Assembly (NCBI RefSeq): GCF_004343585.1 | Contig: NZ_SLYW01000006.1 | Location: 62,001-126,000, forward strand | Length of the DNA: 64,000 nucleotides | DNA from: Neorhizobium sp. JUb45 | GTDB lineage: Bacteria; Pseudomonadota; Alphaproteobacteria; Rhizobiales; Rhizobiaceae | Reading direction: 5' to 3' | Part shown: positions 1 through 8,946 of the stretch, piece after piece | Layout of the letters: the number at the start of each line of letters is the position of its first letter | Numbering within the stretch: position 1 is the first letter of the stretch | Notes under the pieces: model-generated | Seen by the model: only the letters and a program-made list of their open reading frames with translations | Databases searched by the model: none | Told to the model about the DNA's origin: nothing | Translations under genes and position numbers: made by a program

Positions 1-870
1 CGGTTGGCGGCAGTGCCGCAACATGCGCTCGTCGTCGTGGATGGCCTGGCCTTCGGCGCGATGCCGCAGATCGCGCTTGCCGAGCGCCAAAGGCTGCGCT
101 TGGTCGCCCTCGTCCACCACCCATTGGCGCTAGAGACCGGCATTTCCGCGGAAACCGCAGTGAAACTGAGGAAAAGCGAGAGGACGTCGCTTGGTGCAAC
201 GCGCGGCGTTGTCGTCACCAGTCCGGCAACGGCACGAACACTGGTCGCGGAGTTCGGTGTTGGCGTCGAGCGTATCCATGTTGCCGTGCCGGGAACAGAA
301 AAGGCGCCGCCGGCGCGCGGCAGCGGCGACGACGCGTTGCAGATCCTGTCGGTCGGTTCGCTGACGCCGCGCAAGGATCACGCCACGCTGGTATCGGCAT
401 TCGGCCGTATTGCCGACAGGCCTTGGCGATGCCGGATCGTTGGCAGTGACAGGATGGATAGCACCTGCGCGCATGACCTGCGGCAGCAGATCGTCGAGGC
501 AGGTTTGGCCGACCGGATCACCGTCACCGGTGAGATCGCGGATGTCGCCGCCGAATACGACCGCGCCGACATTTTTGCGCTTGCGAGCCGATATGAGGGT
601 TTTGGCATGGCATTCGCGGAGGCGATGGTGCGTGGCCTGCCGATCGTCGGCTGCCGTGGCGGCGCCATTCCCGATGTCGTGGACGAAAGCGCGGGTATTC
701 TGGTCGCGCCGGGCGACGTGTCCGGATTTGCTGATGCTCTGGCGGGCCTGATCGACGCGCCATATAGGAGACGGGATTTTGCCGACGGATCTCTTGCTGC
801 TGGACACTGCTTGCCCGACTGGCCGATGACGGCTGCGACGCTGTCGGATTTTCTGAAGGATATTGGATGA
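1..870 (+). CDS. Glycosyltransferase family 4, C-terminal part (5' end outside window)
   Basis: The frame is open from the first base, so the gene begins upstream and only about 289 residues are visible. The visible part is a GT-B fold nucleotide-sugar transferase. It has a SVGSLTPRKDH strand that starts the C-terminal Rossmann domain (about residue 116) and an E-x7-E donor-binding motif in RYEGFGMAFAEAMVRGLP (Glu198 and Glu206 counted from base 4). The stop overlaps the next start as ATGA, so it is co-transcribed with the methyltransferase. The neighbours (methyltransferase, RibD-like reductase) suggest modification of a small metabolite, possibly a pterin, rather than a bulk polysaccharide; that is inference. 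Confidence 0.85.
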   Translation, partial: RLAAVPQHALVVVDGLAFGAMPQIALAERQRLRLVALVHHPLALETGISAETAVKLRKSERTSLGATRGVVVTSPATARTLVAEFGVGVERIHVAVPGTEKAPPARGSGDDALQILSVGSLTPRKDHATLVSAFGRIADRPWRCRIVGSDRMDSTCAHDLRQQIVEAGLADRITVTGEIADVAAEYDRADIFALASRYEGFGMAFAEAMVRGLPIVGCRGGAIPDVVDESAGILVAPGDVSGFADALAGLIDAPYRRRDFADGSLAAGHCLPDWPMTAATLSDFLKDIG

Positions 871-1649
871 GCGGATTTGAAACACGCTGGCTCGACCTGC
901 GAGAACCGGCGGACCATGCCGCGCGCGACGCCGGACTCTTGCAAAACGCGACCGCATATGCCGATGCCGGCGGCAATGCGGTTACCGTCGTCGATCTCGG
1001 CTGCGGCACCGGCTCGACACTGCGGGCCTTCTTGCCGGCCGCGACACGATGGCAATGGCAGTTGGTGGACAATGATCCCCTGCTTCTGGCCGAAGCCGCA
1101 AGCAGGAACCACAACGGCATGACGCTTGACTGCGTACAGACCGATCTCGGCGAACCATCACCGGAGCTTTTCAAACGGGCACGACTGGTGACGGCATCCG
1201 CACTTCTCGATCTGGTCTCGTCGACGTTTCTGCACATGCTGGTATCCTCGCTGGATAAGCGGGACTGCGGTTTCTACACGGCGCTGAACTTTGACGGACG
1301 GTGCATATGGGATCACGCCCACGTGGCGGATGCCCGCATCGTCAACGCCTTCAACATGCACCAGAGGCGGGACAAGGGGTTCGGGCCGGCACTCGGGCCC
1401 GTGGCGGAAGGCGTGTTGCGCGATATCCTTCGGACAAACGGCTTTCGTGTTTTGACTGGCAAAAGTCCTTGGCGGCTTGGCGCCGGCGAGGTGGAACTGC
1501 AGCGGCAGTTCATCATCGGCATGGCGACAGCCGCTGCCGAAACGGGGCTGGTGGATCATGCCGTGGTGGAAGACTGGCGCAACTATCGGCTCGATCATGC
1601 CGACAGCAATTGCGAGATCGGCCACTGGGACATGCTCGCCCTGCGATGA
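867..1649 (+). CDS. Class I SAM-dependent methyltransferase
   Basis: This 260-residue protein has a Rossmann SAM-binding motif I, VVDLGCGTGSTLRAF (residues 41-55), an acidic motif II (QLVDNDPLLLAEA) and a later strand with TASALLDLVS. The start ATG overlaps the stop of the glycosyltransferase (ATGA), which fixes the start and implies translational coupling. The gene converges on the RibD-like gene only about 30 bases downstream. The substrate cannot be read from the sequence. Its company suggests a tailoring enzyme acting on a small aromatic or glycosylated molecule. Confidence 0.85.
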   Translation: MSGFETRWLDLREPADHAARDAGLLQNATAYADAGGNAVTVVDLGCGTGSTLRAFLPAATRWQWQLVDNDPLLLAEAASRNHNGMTLDCVQTDLGEPSPELFKRARLVTASALLDLVSSTFLHMLVSSLDKRDCGFYTALNFDGRCIWDHAHVADARIVNAFNMHQRRDKGFGPALGPVAEGVLRDILRTNGFRVLTGKSPWRLGAGEVELQRQFIIGMATAAAETGLVDHAVVEDWRNYRLDHADSNCEIGHWDMLALR

Positions 1650-1680
1650 CCGCTTCTGCCGGCCGAAGCGATATGAGAGC

Positions 1681-2490
1681 CTATTCCGCAGCAACGCCGC
1701 TGGCCGCGACCGCGTTTAACCCGGGCGTCGCGCCGGCTCGGAAATCGCAATCGAAAAGGATGTCGCTTCCCAGATTATAGGTGGTGACGCGCGGGCGCAG
1801 TGCCTGCGACAATGCCTTGATCGGCGGCAGGCTCAATCCCGGCAGCCCGGATCCGACAATGATCGGTGAAATGCACACATGCAGGCGGTCCAGCAATCCG
1901 TGACAGAGGAAATGTTCGATCGTCGTCGCTCCACCTTCGATCAGGATACTGGTGAGGTCCCGTGCCACGAGGGATGCCAGAATATCCGCAGGCTCCAGCA
2001 AACCGGCGGCATTGCGTGACAGCGTGATCGTCTCGACATCGTGCCTCGGGGCGATATCGTCCGCTTGGACGATGATGGTCCGCGACTGGTCATTGAGCAA
2101 TTTCAGGCCGAGCGGGATGCGCCCGTTGGGATCGATGGCGACGCGGACCGGGTTTGGCCCGCTGACATTGCGCACGGTCAGCCTCGGATCGTCCGCCAGG
2201 ACGCAGCCGACACCGACCACGACGGCATCGACAAGCGCCCGGATTCGATGGAGATGGTTGAAGCCATCGCGCCCGGACAGGTCACGGGCATCGCCATTCA
2301 GTGTTGCGACACGGCCGTCAAGCGACTGACCGACCTGTGCGATGACCATTGGCCGGCCGGTCCTTCGCGCCAGCGGGCGATAGAGTTCACCAGCAGCGAC
2401 ATCCGCAAATGCCGGCCATTGCGACGGCTTTCCGTCCCGTTCATCCAGCAGAGCCGACCAGGTTTGATCGCAAAGACGCGTAACATTCAT
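1681..2490 (-). CDS. RibD C-terminal domain family reductase (DHFR-like fold)
   Basis: The 269-residue protein is a stand-alone RibD_C/pyrimidine reductase domain. It shows the AQVGQSLDGRVA strand, HRIRALVDAVVVGVG followed by ADDPRLTVR, and the C-terminal SILIEGGATTIEHFL that binds NADPH. There is no N-terminal deaminase domain. I chose the ATG at 2490 because an ACGGAG ribosome site sits about 8 bases before it; the frame runs open upstream to 2688 but lacks family similarity there. RibD_C proteins reduce aminopyrimidine or pterin-like rings. With the glycosyltransferase and methyltransferase next door, a role in a modified pterin or flavin is plausible but unproven. No FMN riboswitch is recognisable upstream. 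Confidence 0.8.
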   Translation of the reverse strand: MNVTRLCDQTWSALLDERDGKPSQWPAFADVAAGELYRPLARRTGRPMVIAQVGQSLDGRVATLNGDARDLSGRDGFNHLHRIRALVDAVVVGVGCVLADDPRLTVRNVSGPNPVRVAIDPNGRIPLGLKLLNDQSRTIIVQADDIAPRHDVETITLSRNAAGLLEPADILASLVARDLTSILIEGGATTIEHFLCHGLLDRLHVCISPIIVGSGLPGLSLPPIKALSQALRPRVTTYNLGSDILFDCDFRAGATPGLNAVAASGVAAE

Positions 2491-2706
2491 GATCATGCTC
2501 CGTAAAAACCTGCCGATTGTTTGGCAACCTGCCTTGCCTGCAAAGCTATATGAAGCAGCAGCGAAATCTCTCAAGCAAACAGGCGAGGTTTTGTTCGGGC
2601 TCACGCTTTGTTGTTCCGGCAACAATCGGAAGTCGTATCGTGACGACCTCTGCTGAGGCTGACAAACGTGTTTTCGTGCAATCGACATTCACCGCATCCA
2701 CGTGCA

Positions 2707-2964
2707 CGGGATTACTGCTTCAGCGCCCATGTCGGCGATGAGGTTTCGCAGAGCAATTGAATCTTAGGCTTTGTCAGCGAGTACACGGTTTGGCGAAAGC
2801 TCGTCGAGAAGCGCCGGTGCAAGCGGCGCATCACCAACTTGGCGTGGTGTGAGGACCAGCTTCAATGGTCGGCCAAGAGCATCCACTGCCATATGGATCT
2901 TGGTCGTTGGGCCTCCACTTGGAACGCCCCAGAGCCTGTCTCTTTTTCTTGGGTCATTAATCAA
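2707..2964 (-). mobile_element. IS5-family transposase remnant
   Basis: The minus-strand frame reads GGPTTKIHMAVDALGRPLKL, then RVLADKA, an in-frame TAA at 2764-2766, and then DSIALRNLIADMGAEAVIP. This is the central part of an IS5-family DDE transposase. The usual AKAYDSDAL motif has lost its Tyr codon to a stop. Both ends of the transposase are missing and I see no terminal inverted repeats. It is a dead fragment. Confidence 0.75.
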
Positions 2965-3250
2965 CAGCCTTATTTTGGCGTATAATGTTGGAGTGGCATC
3001 CTAGGTGTTTGGTCCCGGAAGATCTCCACGAAGGCTCTAACAAGCGACTGCGTCAAAATGGCGAGGCGTGGTTAGCTGCCTTCGGTTAACTCGACGGTCG
3101 AAATGGCGGAAGAAGGCGGGATTGACACCGTTGCAAGGCTCGACCAATCGCGACCTGCAGACGTGCCTCCATTGACTGATGGTCATCCATTGAGCTTGTC
3201 CGGCGATTCCTGTCGATGGCTGTCCCGCGAACGACATTGATGTTGGACGT
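2965..3250. other. Intergenic, no recognisable gene
   Basis: About 285 bases between the IS5 fragment and the AtaL-like gene. Short open frames exist but none resembles a known family. The position next to the transposase fragment suggests more insertion-sequence debris, but I cannot show it. Confidence 0.4.
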
Positions 3251-3724
3251 TCAGACCTTGCCTTTAGCGACTAATTCGCGGGTTCGCTTGAGTGTCGAGA
3301 GAAGGGCAGCTTTGTAGCCTTGATCACTGTCGAACTGTGCCTGGTCGCGCTCCTCCTCCGGACCGTTGGGTTCCTTGCCGTGTAGGCCGAGATAGCAGTA
3401 GAAGCGCAATTGCAGCGCACCTGTCGCGTCCTCGAAGAGTTCGTTGACGATCGCCCCTTCGCGTGGCCCGGTTGCCTGAAAGAATGTTACTTTCCTTTCG
3501 GTTTCCAGCGAGATGATCTCGCGTAGATCGGCCCCGGCAATAGTCGCCTCGCGGACGAAGTGTGTGGCGCTTTCTTCTACCACGTCGCATCGGGTACACA
3601 GACCCGGCGGCAGGAATAGCCGAGCGTCGCGGGCCTTGAGTTCAAGCCCTGCCCAGGCTTGGGCGCGGGTCAGAGGAAACTCGCCCTCGGGATTTACGGA
3701 AACGGTGGCGGTCGAATAGATCAT
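3251..3724 (-). CDS. AtaL-like / DUF1857 SRPBCC-fold protein
   Basis: The 157-residue protein begins MIYSTATVSVNP and has the features of the AtaL-like (DUF1857) branch of the SRPBCC superfamily: LTRAQAWAGLELKARD near the N-terminus, a central REIISLETERKVTFFQATG, and a C-terminal YLGLHGKE followed by a helix. Such proteins have a hydrophobic ligand pocket; their roles are poorly known. It lies 39 bases after the NmrA-like gene on the same strand, so the two form an operon divergent from the LysR gene at 4744, which probably controls them. Confidence 0.75.
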   Translation of the reverse strand: MIYSTATVSVNPEGEFPLTRAQAWAGLELKARDARLFLPPGLCTRCDVVEESATHFVREATIAGADLREIISLETERKVTFFQATGPREGAIVNELFEDATGALQLRFYCYLGLHGKEPNGPEEERDQAQFDSDQGYKAALLSTLKRTRELVAKGKV

Positions 3725-3763
3725 GATGTGATTCCTTGTCTCGAAAATTTGGATGATAAGAGC

Positions 3764-4633
3764 TTATGCGGACTTTGAGATGCCGACGGCGAAATCCCTG
3801 TAGGAGCGCAATCGGCGGCCGAGAAGATTGGTAAGGCGCTCGACGTCTCCGTCCTCAGGGCGCATGCCGTCGCTGATGAAGCGCTCGCTCATTAGGCGCA
3901 TGTCATATGCCATCCAGCTCGGCATGAAGGTACGCAGGTTCTGTTCGAAAGCTTCGACGTCGCCGCCGCCGTAGGAGATCTCACGACCGAGAACCTCGGA
4001 CCAGATGGCAGCTATATCTTCGCCAGTCAGGGTATCGGGACCAACGAGGTTGAGTCGCGTAGTGGGCAGCGGATCGATCGCTTGTGCGCGGCGCAGCAGT
4101 TCAAGCGCGGCAATTTCGCCGATATCGGCGCTGTCGATCATTGCGAGGCCCCGTGAACCGATCGGCATGGGGTAGACGCCGTAGCCCGAGATGACGTCCT
4201 TGATGGTGATGTCGTTCTGGATGAAATAAGCAGGACGCAGAATGGTAGCGTCGAAGCCCATCTGTTCGATCATGCGCTCCACACCAAACTTGCCAGCGAA
4301 GTGCGGCACGTTCACGTAGACGTCGCTGTGGATCACCGACAGATAGACGAGACGCTTGATTCGTGCCTCGCGGGCCACGTTGAGCACGATCAGCGCCTGC
4401 GTGAACTCGTCGGCGACAACGCCGTTGAGCAGGAACAGTGTCGAGACGTCGGACATTGCGTTGCGAAGTGCGTCGACGTCCAGAAGATCGCCTTGGGCGA
4501 CGGTAACGCTTTCCGGAAAATTCGCCTTCGCGGGATCGCGGACAAGGGCGCGGACATCGGCGTTGCGGGCAACGAGCTGATGGATGACGTGCCGGCCGAT
4601 ATTGCCCGTTGCGCCTGTAACTAGAATGGTCAT
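3764..4633 (-). CDS. NmrA-like NAD(P)-binding protein (atypical SDR)
   Basis: The 289-residue protein starts with MTILVTGATGNIGRHV, a GxxGxxG dinucleotide-binding motif, followed by RALVRDPAKA, which suits NADP. The later LVYLSVIHSDVYVNVPHFAGK and ILRPAYFIQND segments match the NmrA/TMR subgroup of atypical SDRs. The usual YxxxK catalytic pair is not evident, as is common in this branch, so it may be a redox sensor or a quinone- or aldehyde-type reductase. It is first in a two-gene operon with the AtaL-like gene and divergent from a LysR regulator. Confidence 0.82.
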   Translation of the reverse strand: MTILVTGATGNIGRHVIHQLVARNADVRALVRDPAKANFPESVTVAQGDLLDVDALRNAMSDVSTLFLLNGVVADEFTQALIVLNVAREARIKRLVYLSVIHSDVYVNVPHFAGKFGVERMIEQMGFDATILRPAYFIQNDITIKDVISGYGVYPMPIGSRGLAMIDSADIGEIAALELLRRAQAIDPLPTTRLNLVGPDTLTGEDIAAIWSEVLGREISYGGGDVEAFEQNLRTFMPSWMAYDMRLMSERFISDGMRPEDGDVERLTNLLGRRLRSYRDFAVGISKSA

Positions 4634-4655
4634 TCAGGTTCTCCGTGTTTTGTTT

Positions 4656-4670
4656 GTGTCTTGAAGACAC
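4656..4670. promoter_or_regulatory. Candidate LysR operator (15-bp palindrome)
   Basis: GTGTCTTGAAGACAC is a perfect inverted repeat with 7-bp arms and a 1-nt centre, and it contains the T-N11-A pattern of LysR-type boxes. It lies in the 110-bp divergent space between the NmrA-like gene and the LysR gene. Confidence 0.55.
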
Positions 4671-4743
4671 CCCGAATATGAGTGGTTCACTTTCGATCCA
4701 ATAGATTGTAAATATAGACCTTCCGTCTCACCGGTGGAACGCT

Positions 4744-5634
4744 ATGGACCTTCTTTCACTTTCCGACTTTGTCCTTGTCGCGAGACACGGGGGATTCGGC
4801 AGAGCCGCTCGGGCCGCAGGACGACCTAAAGCGACGCTGTCCCGACGCGTGGCTGAATTGGAGGCCAGCCTCGGTCTGCGCTTGTTCGAGCGCGGGTCAC
4901 GGATGTTGAAACTCACCGAAGAAGGCAGGGCTCTCCACGAGCGGATCGGTGCCCTGCTGACGGAGATCGACGAGACTGCCGCCGCCATCGCTTCCGGCGG
5001 GAACACGCCTCGGGGACGACTCCGGATTAGCGCTCCATTGCTGTTCTCTCAGACCGCCATGGGCAAGATCGCCGCCGGGTTCGCCTTGAAGTATCCCGAA
5101 GTGAGATTGGAAATCACGAACGAAGACCGGGCTGTCGACATGATCGAGGAAGCTTATGATCTCGTTATCCGCGTAAATCCCGCCCCAGACGCATCCCTAG
5201 TCGGCCGCGCCTTTCTCCATGATCGGCTGGTGGTTGTGGCCAGCCCCGATTTTTCCAGTCCGGTTGGGGACGTCGCAGTACCCGGCGTAGTAAGAGGGGC
5301 CGGCAGTCAGCAGGTCTGGAACGTCTCAGGAGCGAAAGGCTCCGAAACGATCAGGGTCGATCCCGTCCTCGCCTTGTCGTCACTTATCATGGTTCGGGAT
5401 GCCGTGCGCGCCGGGGTCGGCGTCGCACGACTTCCTATCTCTTTGGTAAGCAACGATCTGGCCGACGGAAGTTTGCGGCATTTGGGTGATGTCGAGGGGG
5501 CAGGAATCGCCCTATGGGCTCTTTACCCGTCCCGGCGACTACTCAGCGCACGAGTGTCGGCTTTCCTCGAGTTCCTGAAACACGCCTTCCCGAACGGGAC
5601 ACCCGATGAATTGGCGGCATACATCGGTAAGTAG
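4744..5634 (+). CDS. LysR-family transcriptional regulator
   Basis: The protein is 296 residues, the usual LysR length. The N-terminal winged helix-turn-helix is clear (ARHGGFGRAARAAGRPKATL, then RRVAELEASLGLRLFERGS), followed by the periplasmic-binding-like effector domain from about residue 90 (GRLRISAPLLFSQ). It is divergent from the NmrA-like/AtaL-like pair with a palindromic T-N11-A site between, so it probably regulates that operon and itself. The effector is unknown. Confidence 0.9.
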   Translation: MDLLSLSDFVLVARHGGFGRAARAAGRPKATLSRRVAELEASLGLRLFERGSRMLKLTEEGRALHERIGALLTEIDETAAAIASGGNTPRGRLRISAPLLFSQTAMGKIAAGFALKYPEVRLEITNEDRAVDMIEEAYDLVIRVNPAPDASLVGRAFLHDRLVVVASPDFSSPVGDVAVPGVVRGAGSQQVWNVSGAKGSETIRVDPVLALSSLIMVRDAVRAGVGVARLPISLVSNDLADGSLRHLGDVEGAGIALWALYPSRRLLSARVSAFLEFLKHAFPNGTPDELAAYIGK

Positions 5635-5767
5635 CCGGCCTATGACGCCAATGGCTTGCATCCATAGAGCAATGACGTGGGCTTCTAAGAGCGCATTCTC
5701 TCGCCCGTCATAAGCGTGTCTGGTGTACCCGAACACTTCAAGTCGACTACACCATTTCGAATGCATT

Positions 5768-6499
5768 TTAGACTTGCTGTAGCCCGCCGTCGACGCACAG
5801 CTCAGCACCCGCGATGTAGCTGGCATCATCGCTTAGCAGGAACAAGGCGGCAGCAGCCACTTCTGAAGGCCGCGCCATGCGGCCCATCGGGATCGGGGCG
5901 ACAATAGCCGCGCGAGTGTCCTCCGCGACAGAAGCCATCATTTCCGTATCCGTTGGGCCGGGTGCGACGACGTTGACCCTGATGCCTTTGGGCGCGAGTT
6001 CTGCCGTCCAGGCTCTGGCATAGGCCCGAACGGCCGCCTTGGTGGCGCCGTAAGTTCCGTAGCCCGGATATCCCGCGTTTCCGGCAATAGACCCGACGAG
6101 GACGACCGAGCTGCCTTCTGCCATTGCGGGTAGGGCTGCCTGGAGGCCGAACACCATCCCTCTGACGTTGACGTCGAAGTGACGATCGAAGTGCTCCGGC
6201 GTGATCTCGGCGATCTGCGAGGGCTCGGAGAGACCGGCATTCAAAACAAGCGCGTCAATGCGACCGTGTGCTTCACGCACTTTCTCAACCGCAACTACCA
6301 TATCCTGCGGAGAGCTCGCGTCCGCGGTGATGCCGGTCGCACCATTGCCAATGCCTTCGGCCGCCTTCTCGACATCCTCGCTTCTACGGCTGGTGATGAA
6401 GACTTTCGACCCTTCGGCAGAAAGCCGCTCTGCAATTGCCAAGCCGATACCCTTGGCGCCACCGACAACCAGCGCAACCTTGTTATCCATTCGAGCCAT
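5768..6499 (-). CDS. Short-chain dehydrogenase/reductase
   Basis: This classical SDR of 243 residues has the cofactor motif VGGAKGIGLA (GxxxGxG), NAG in LVLNAGLSE, the catalytic serine in VLVGSIAG and the YGATK active-site Tyr/Lys. It ends with the usual AGAELCVDGGLQQV tail. The ATG at 6499 is preceded by AAAGGA at good spacing; in-frame codons upstream lie in the shared promoter. The gene is divergent from an HxlR regulator, a common arrangement for quinone- or aldehyde-responsive reductases. The substrate is not known. Confidence 0.87.
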   Translation of the reverse strand: MARMDNKVALVVGGAKGIGLAIAERLSAEGSKVFITSRRSEDVEKAAEGIGNGATGITADASSPQDMVVAVEKVREAHGRIDALVLNAGLSEPSQIAEITPEHFDRHFDVNVRGMVFGLQAALPAMAEGSSVVLVGSIAGNAGYPGYGTYGATKAAVRAYARAWTAELAPKGIRVNVVAPGPTDTEMMASVAEDTRAAIVAPIPMGRMARPSEVAAAALFLLSDDASYIAGAELCVDGGLQQV

Positions 6500-6529
6500 C
6501 GTAAATCCTTTCACTGAATGATCTCGGGA

Positions 6530-6555
6530 TGATATACGATGGATATCTGATATCA
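6530..6555. promoter_or_regulatory. Candidate HxlR operator
   Basis: In the SDR/HxlR divergent region an imperfect inverted repeat is bounded by TGATAT (6530-6535) and ATATCA (6550-6555), with a further GATATC inside. A site placed between both starts could repress both promoters. Confidence 0.35.
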
Positions 6556-6580
6556 ATTACGCACCTGGAATAGCCTAGAT

Positions 6581-6973
6581 ATGGACGACTATACCGACCT
6601 GGAAGCCCTGTCTCACCGCGCGCTTTGCGACATGCCGCTGGTTCGTCCGGTGCTCGACAAGATCGCCGACAAATGGACGATCCTGATACTGACGGTAATC
6701 TGCCCCAAACCCTCGCGCTTCAATGAAATCAAACGGCGTCTTGATGGGATCACGCATAAGGCTCTGTCCGATGCCCTGAAGAGACTTGAGCGTAACGGTC
6801 TTGTCACGAGAACGGTGCTACCGACGCAGCCGATCGGCGTGGAATACGCAATCACTCCATTGGGCCATTCTCTGCGGGAGCCGTTTGAAGCACTGTGCGC
6901 ATGGGCTCAGGCCAACGGCGACAGGGTCGAGGCAGCCACGCGTTACTATGACAAAACGTTGAATCGCCGTTGA
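6581..6973 (+). CDS. HxlR-family transcriptional regulator
   Basis: The 130-residue protein is one HxlR-type winged helix: DMPLVRPVLDKIADKWTIL, FNEIKRRLDGITHKALSDAL as recognition region, then RNGLVTRTVLPTQPIGVEY and the wing. MarR-like HxlR proteins often sense electrophiles or redox state and control the reductase beside them. Here that partner is the divergent SDR 81 bases away. Length and domain order are complete. Confidence 0.88.
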   Translation: MDDYTDLEALSHRALCDMPLVRPVLDKIADKWTILILTVICPKPSRFNEIKRRLDGITHKALSDALKRLERNGLVTRTVLPTQPIGVEYAITPLGHSLREPFEALCAWAQANGDRVEAATRYYDKTLNRR

Positions 6974-7002
6974 TGAGTCTTCAATGTCGGCTTTTGGCGC
7001 GA

Positions 7003-7016
7003 GGCGGAAAGCCGCC
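7003..7016 (+). terminator. Possible weak terminator after HxlR gene
   Basis: GGCGG-AAAG-CCGCC followed by TTT forms a short stem-loop about 30 bases after the HxlR stop. The U-tract is short, so this is tentative. Confidence 0.3.
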
Positions 7017-7079
7017 TTTAGCTCTTGGCAGACGTTCAAGCTCGTACTGGCGCTGCTACATCCGCCGAGAGGCGTCACC

Positions 7080-7713
7080 TTATGACTTCACGGGCAGAGG
7101 CATGATTTCGGTGCTGCCGGCAAATGCCGCCGCAGTAGCGTCAAGTGCTAGACGGACGCGCAGCGGCATATGTGGCCCCGACGGCCAAAGCGCATGTGTC
7201 CGAAAGACAACCTGCGGCAAATGACCGAGCACCGCCTCAAGCGTTTCCGCTTGAGGCCGATCCCGACCCAGCCAGCACGGAAGCCACGCGAGACCGTGAC
7301 CCGCCGTAGCAGCACCGGCGATGGCTTCGAGATCATCGAGGCGCAAACGGGTAGGCGGCGTGACCTCTGTGAGGCTGCCATCTGCCGTAGGGAACTGCCA
7401 CGACCTGATACTGCCCGCACGGCTGTAGATGACTGCCCAATGGGATGTCAGTGCCTCAAGCGACGCAGGCCGACCGTACCGTTCGAGATAATCGCGTCCA
7501 GCACAGACGGTCATGCGCTCAGATTCGACGGTCCGCGTGATAAGACCGTTGCCAGCGCCGATTGACCCGTTACGTACAGCGAGGTCAAAGCCATCCTCGA
7601 TCAAGTCGACGGGTCGGTCGCTAAAAGAGATGTTCAGTCCCAATTTGGGGTGATCGGTCACCAATTGCGCCAGCACCGGGGCAACACAACGTCGTCCGAA
7701 CAATGCGGGCACA
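7080..7713 (-). pseudogene. LysR-family regulator, 5'-truncated by an IS3 fragment
   Basis: Only the effector-binding domain of a LysR protein remains (about 210 residues). It starts at PALFGRRCVAPVL and has SDRPVDLIEDGFDLAVRNG and HGLAWLPCWLGR. The whole DNA-binding domain is gone. At 7713/7714 the reading switches abruptly to the 3' end of an IS3-type transposase on the other strand, so the loss is due to insertion followed by deletion. The remaining part cannot act as a normal regulator. Confidence 0.8.
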
Positions 7714-7989
7714 GAGCCTTCTGTCGGAAGTGTCGGCGACAGTTATGACAATGCCCTCGCCGAAACGATCAACGGCCTCTACAAGGCCGAGGTCATTCAT
7801 CGGCGCGGACCATGGAGGAACTTCGAAGCGGTGGAATTCGCCACTCTGGAATGGGTCGACTGGTTCAACCACCGACGACTTCTGGAACCCATCGGAAATA
7901 TACCGCCAGCCGAGGCTGAAGACCGCTACTACGCCATGCTGGCCGCATAACTCAAACCAAATGGCCTCCCGCAAACCCGGTGCGGTTCA
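7714..7989 (+). mobile_element. IS3-family element, right-end fragment (3' end of orfB)
   Basis: From 7714 to 7950 the plus strand encodes the C-terminal 78 residues of an IS3-family integrase-type transposase: GSVGDSYDNALAETINGLYK carries the end of the DDE domain, and WVDWFNHRRLLEPIGNIPP follows. After the TAA a terminal-repeat-like sequence runs to 7989, ending CCGGTGCGGTTCA. The left end and orfA are missing, so this is a relic. Confidence 0.8.
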
Positions 7990-8154
7990 CGCCCGCAACA
8001 TCAGCACAGAGCGGATCAGTTATTTCAACACGTTAGCTCATCACAACAGCGGGCCAAAGGCGCAGATACCTTCAAGAGCAAAAGCATATCTGACTTGAAT
8101 ATTAGGCCTTCTCAATCTTCTGCCTATGCGGTCGTGACATGTTCGCTTTCACCT

Positions 8155-8946
8155 CTAGCTCAGGCGATCGGTTCGCAAACGGTGACGATCATCCGTTGTT
8201 CCCAGAACGGTCAGTAGAACCGAGGCAAAGGTGCTGAGTGCGCCGCAGGAGGCGAGCAGAAGCATCAGGAAAATCTGGTATTTGCCGGCCTCGTACGGAT
8301 CCTGTCCGGCGAGAATCTGGCCGCTCATGATGCCCGGCATGGTGATGATGCCAGCACCAACCATCTGGTTGGTGACCGGAAGCAGGCCCGATCTGATCGA
8401 TCGCCTCACCAAGGGTGCCAGCGCTTCCCATCGGGTTCTGCCGAGGGCAAGCTGCGCTTCGATGGCATTTCGCTCGAGCGCGATGCCGTTGAAGAAAGTG
8501 TTGAGCGCAATGCTGGCGGAGTTCATCGCCGTGCCGAGGATGATGCCCGCGATCGGAATGGCGTGCCTTGCATCCAGCCAACCATCAAAGCCGAAGACCG
8601 TGACGAGAGCGAAGGCGGAGATCACACTCGTCGAAATGGTTATGGAAGTTCCATTGATGACAAGCTGCAACCCTGCAGCCAGTCGCGCCGGCAATCGTGC
8701 GCCGGTTTCGAAACTTGCAGCGGTCAGCATGACAGTGAACACCAAAAGCGTCAGCCACGTCAGATTGTAGGAAAACACGAAACGTAGCGCTGTTCCGACC
8801 ATCAGCAACTGAACGATCATGCGCGCCGCAGACCAGATCAGCGAGCGATAGTCGCCAAGGGAAAATTGCGACATCAGGATGGCATTTGCCAGCAGCAACG
8901 CCGCAGCAAGTCCGAGATCGGTGACCGTCAGCGAAACCATCATCAC
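8155..8946 (-). CDS. fetB: FetB-like ABC transporter permease
   Basis: The 263-residue protein is highly hydrophobic, with about seven membrane spans. It belongs to the FetB/YbbM (UPF0014) family: FSLGDYRSLIWSAARMIVQL near the N-terminus, the central MNSASIALNTFFNG and the conserved LPVTNQMVGAGIITMPGIMS loop. In E. coli FetAB exports iron and protects against oxidative stress. The start overlaps the end of the ATPase gene by 4 bases, so the pair is translationally coupled. The metal specificity here is inferred from the family. Confidence 0.85.
   Translation of the reverse strand: MMMVSLTVTDLGLAAALLLANAILMSQFSLGDYRSLIWSAARMIVQLLMVGTALRFVFSYNLTWLTLLVFTVMLTAASFETGARLPARLAAGLQLVINGTSITISTSVISAFALVTVFGFDGWLDARHAIPIAGIILGTAMNSASIALNTFFNGIALERNAIEAQLALGRTRWEALAPLVRRSIRSGLLPVTNQMVGAGIITMPGIMSGQILAGQDPYEAGKYQIFLMLLLASCGALSTFASVLLTVLGTTDDRHRLRTDRLS

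Noticed and set aside
2491..2700. Possible FMN riboswitch upstream of the RibD-like gene
   Set aside because: The conserved RFN-element strings are not present on the relevant strand, and the gene is a stand-alone RibD_C reductase.
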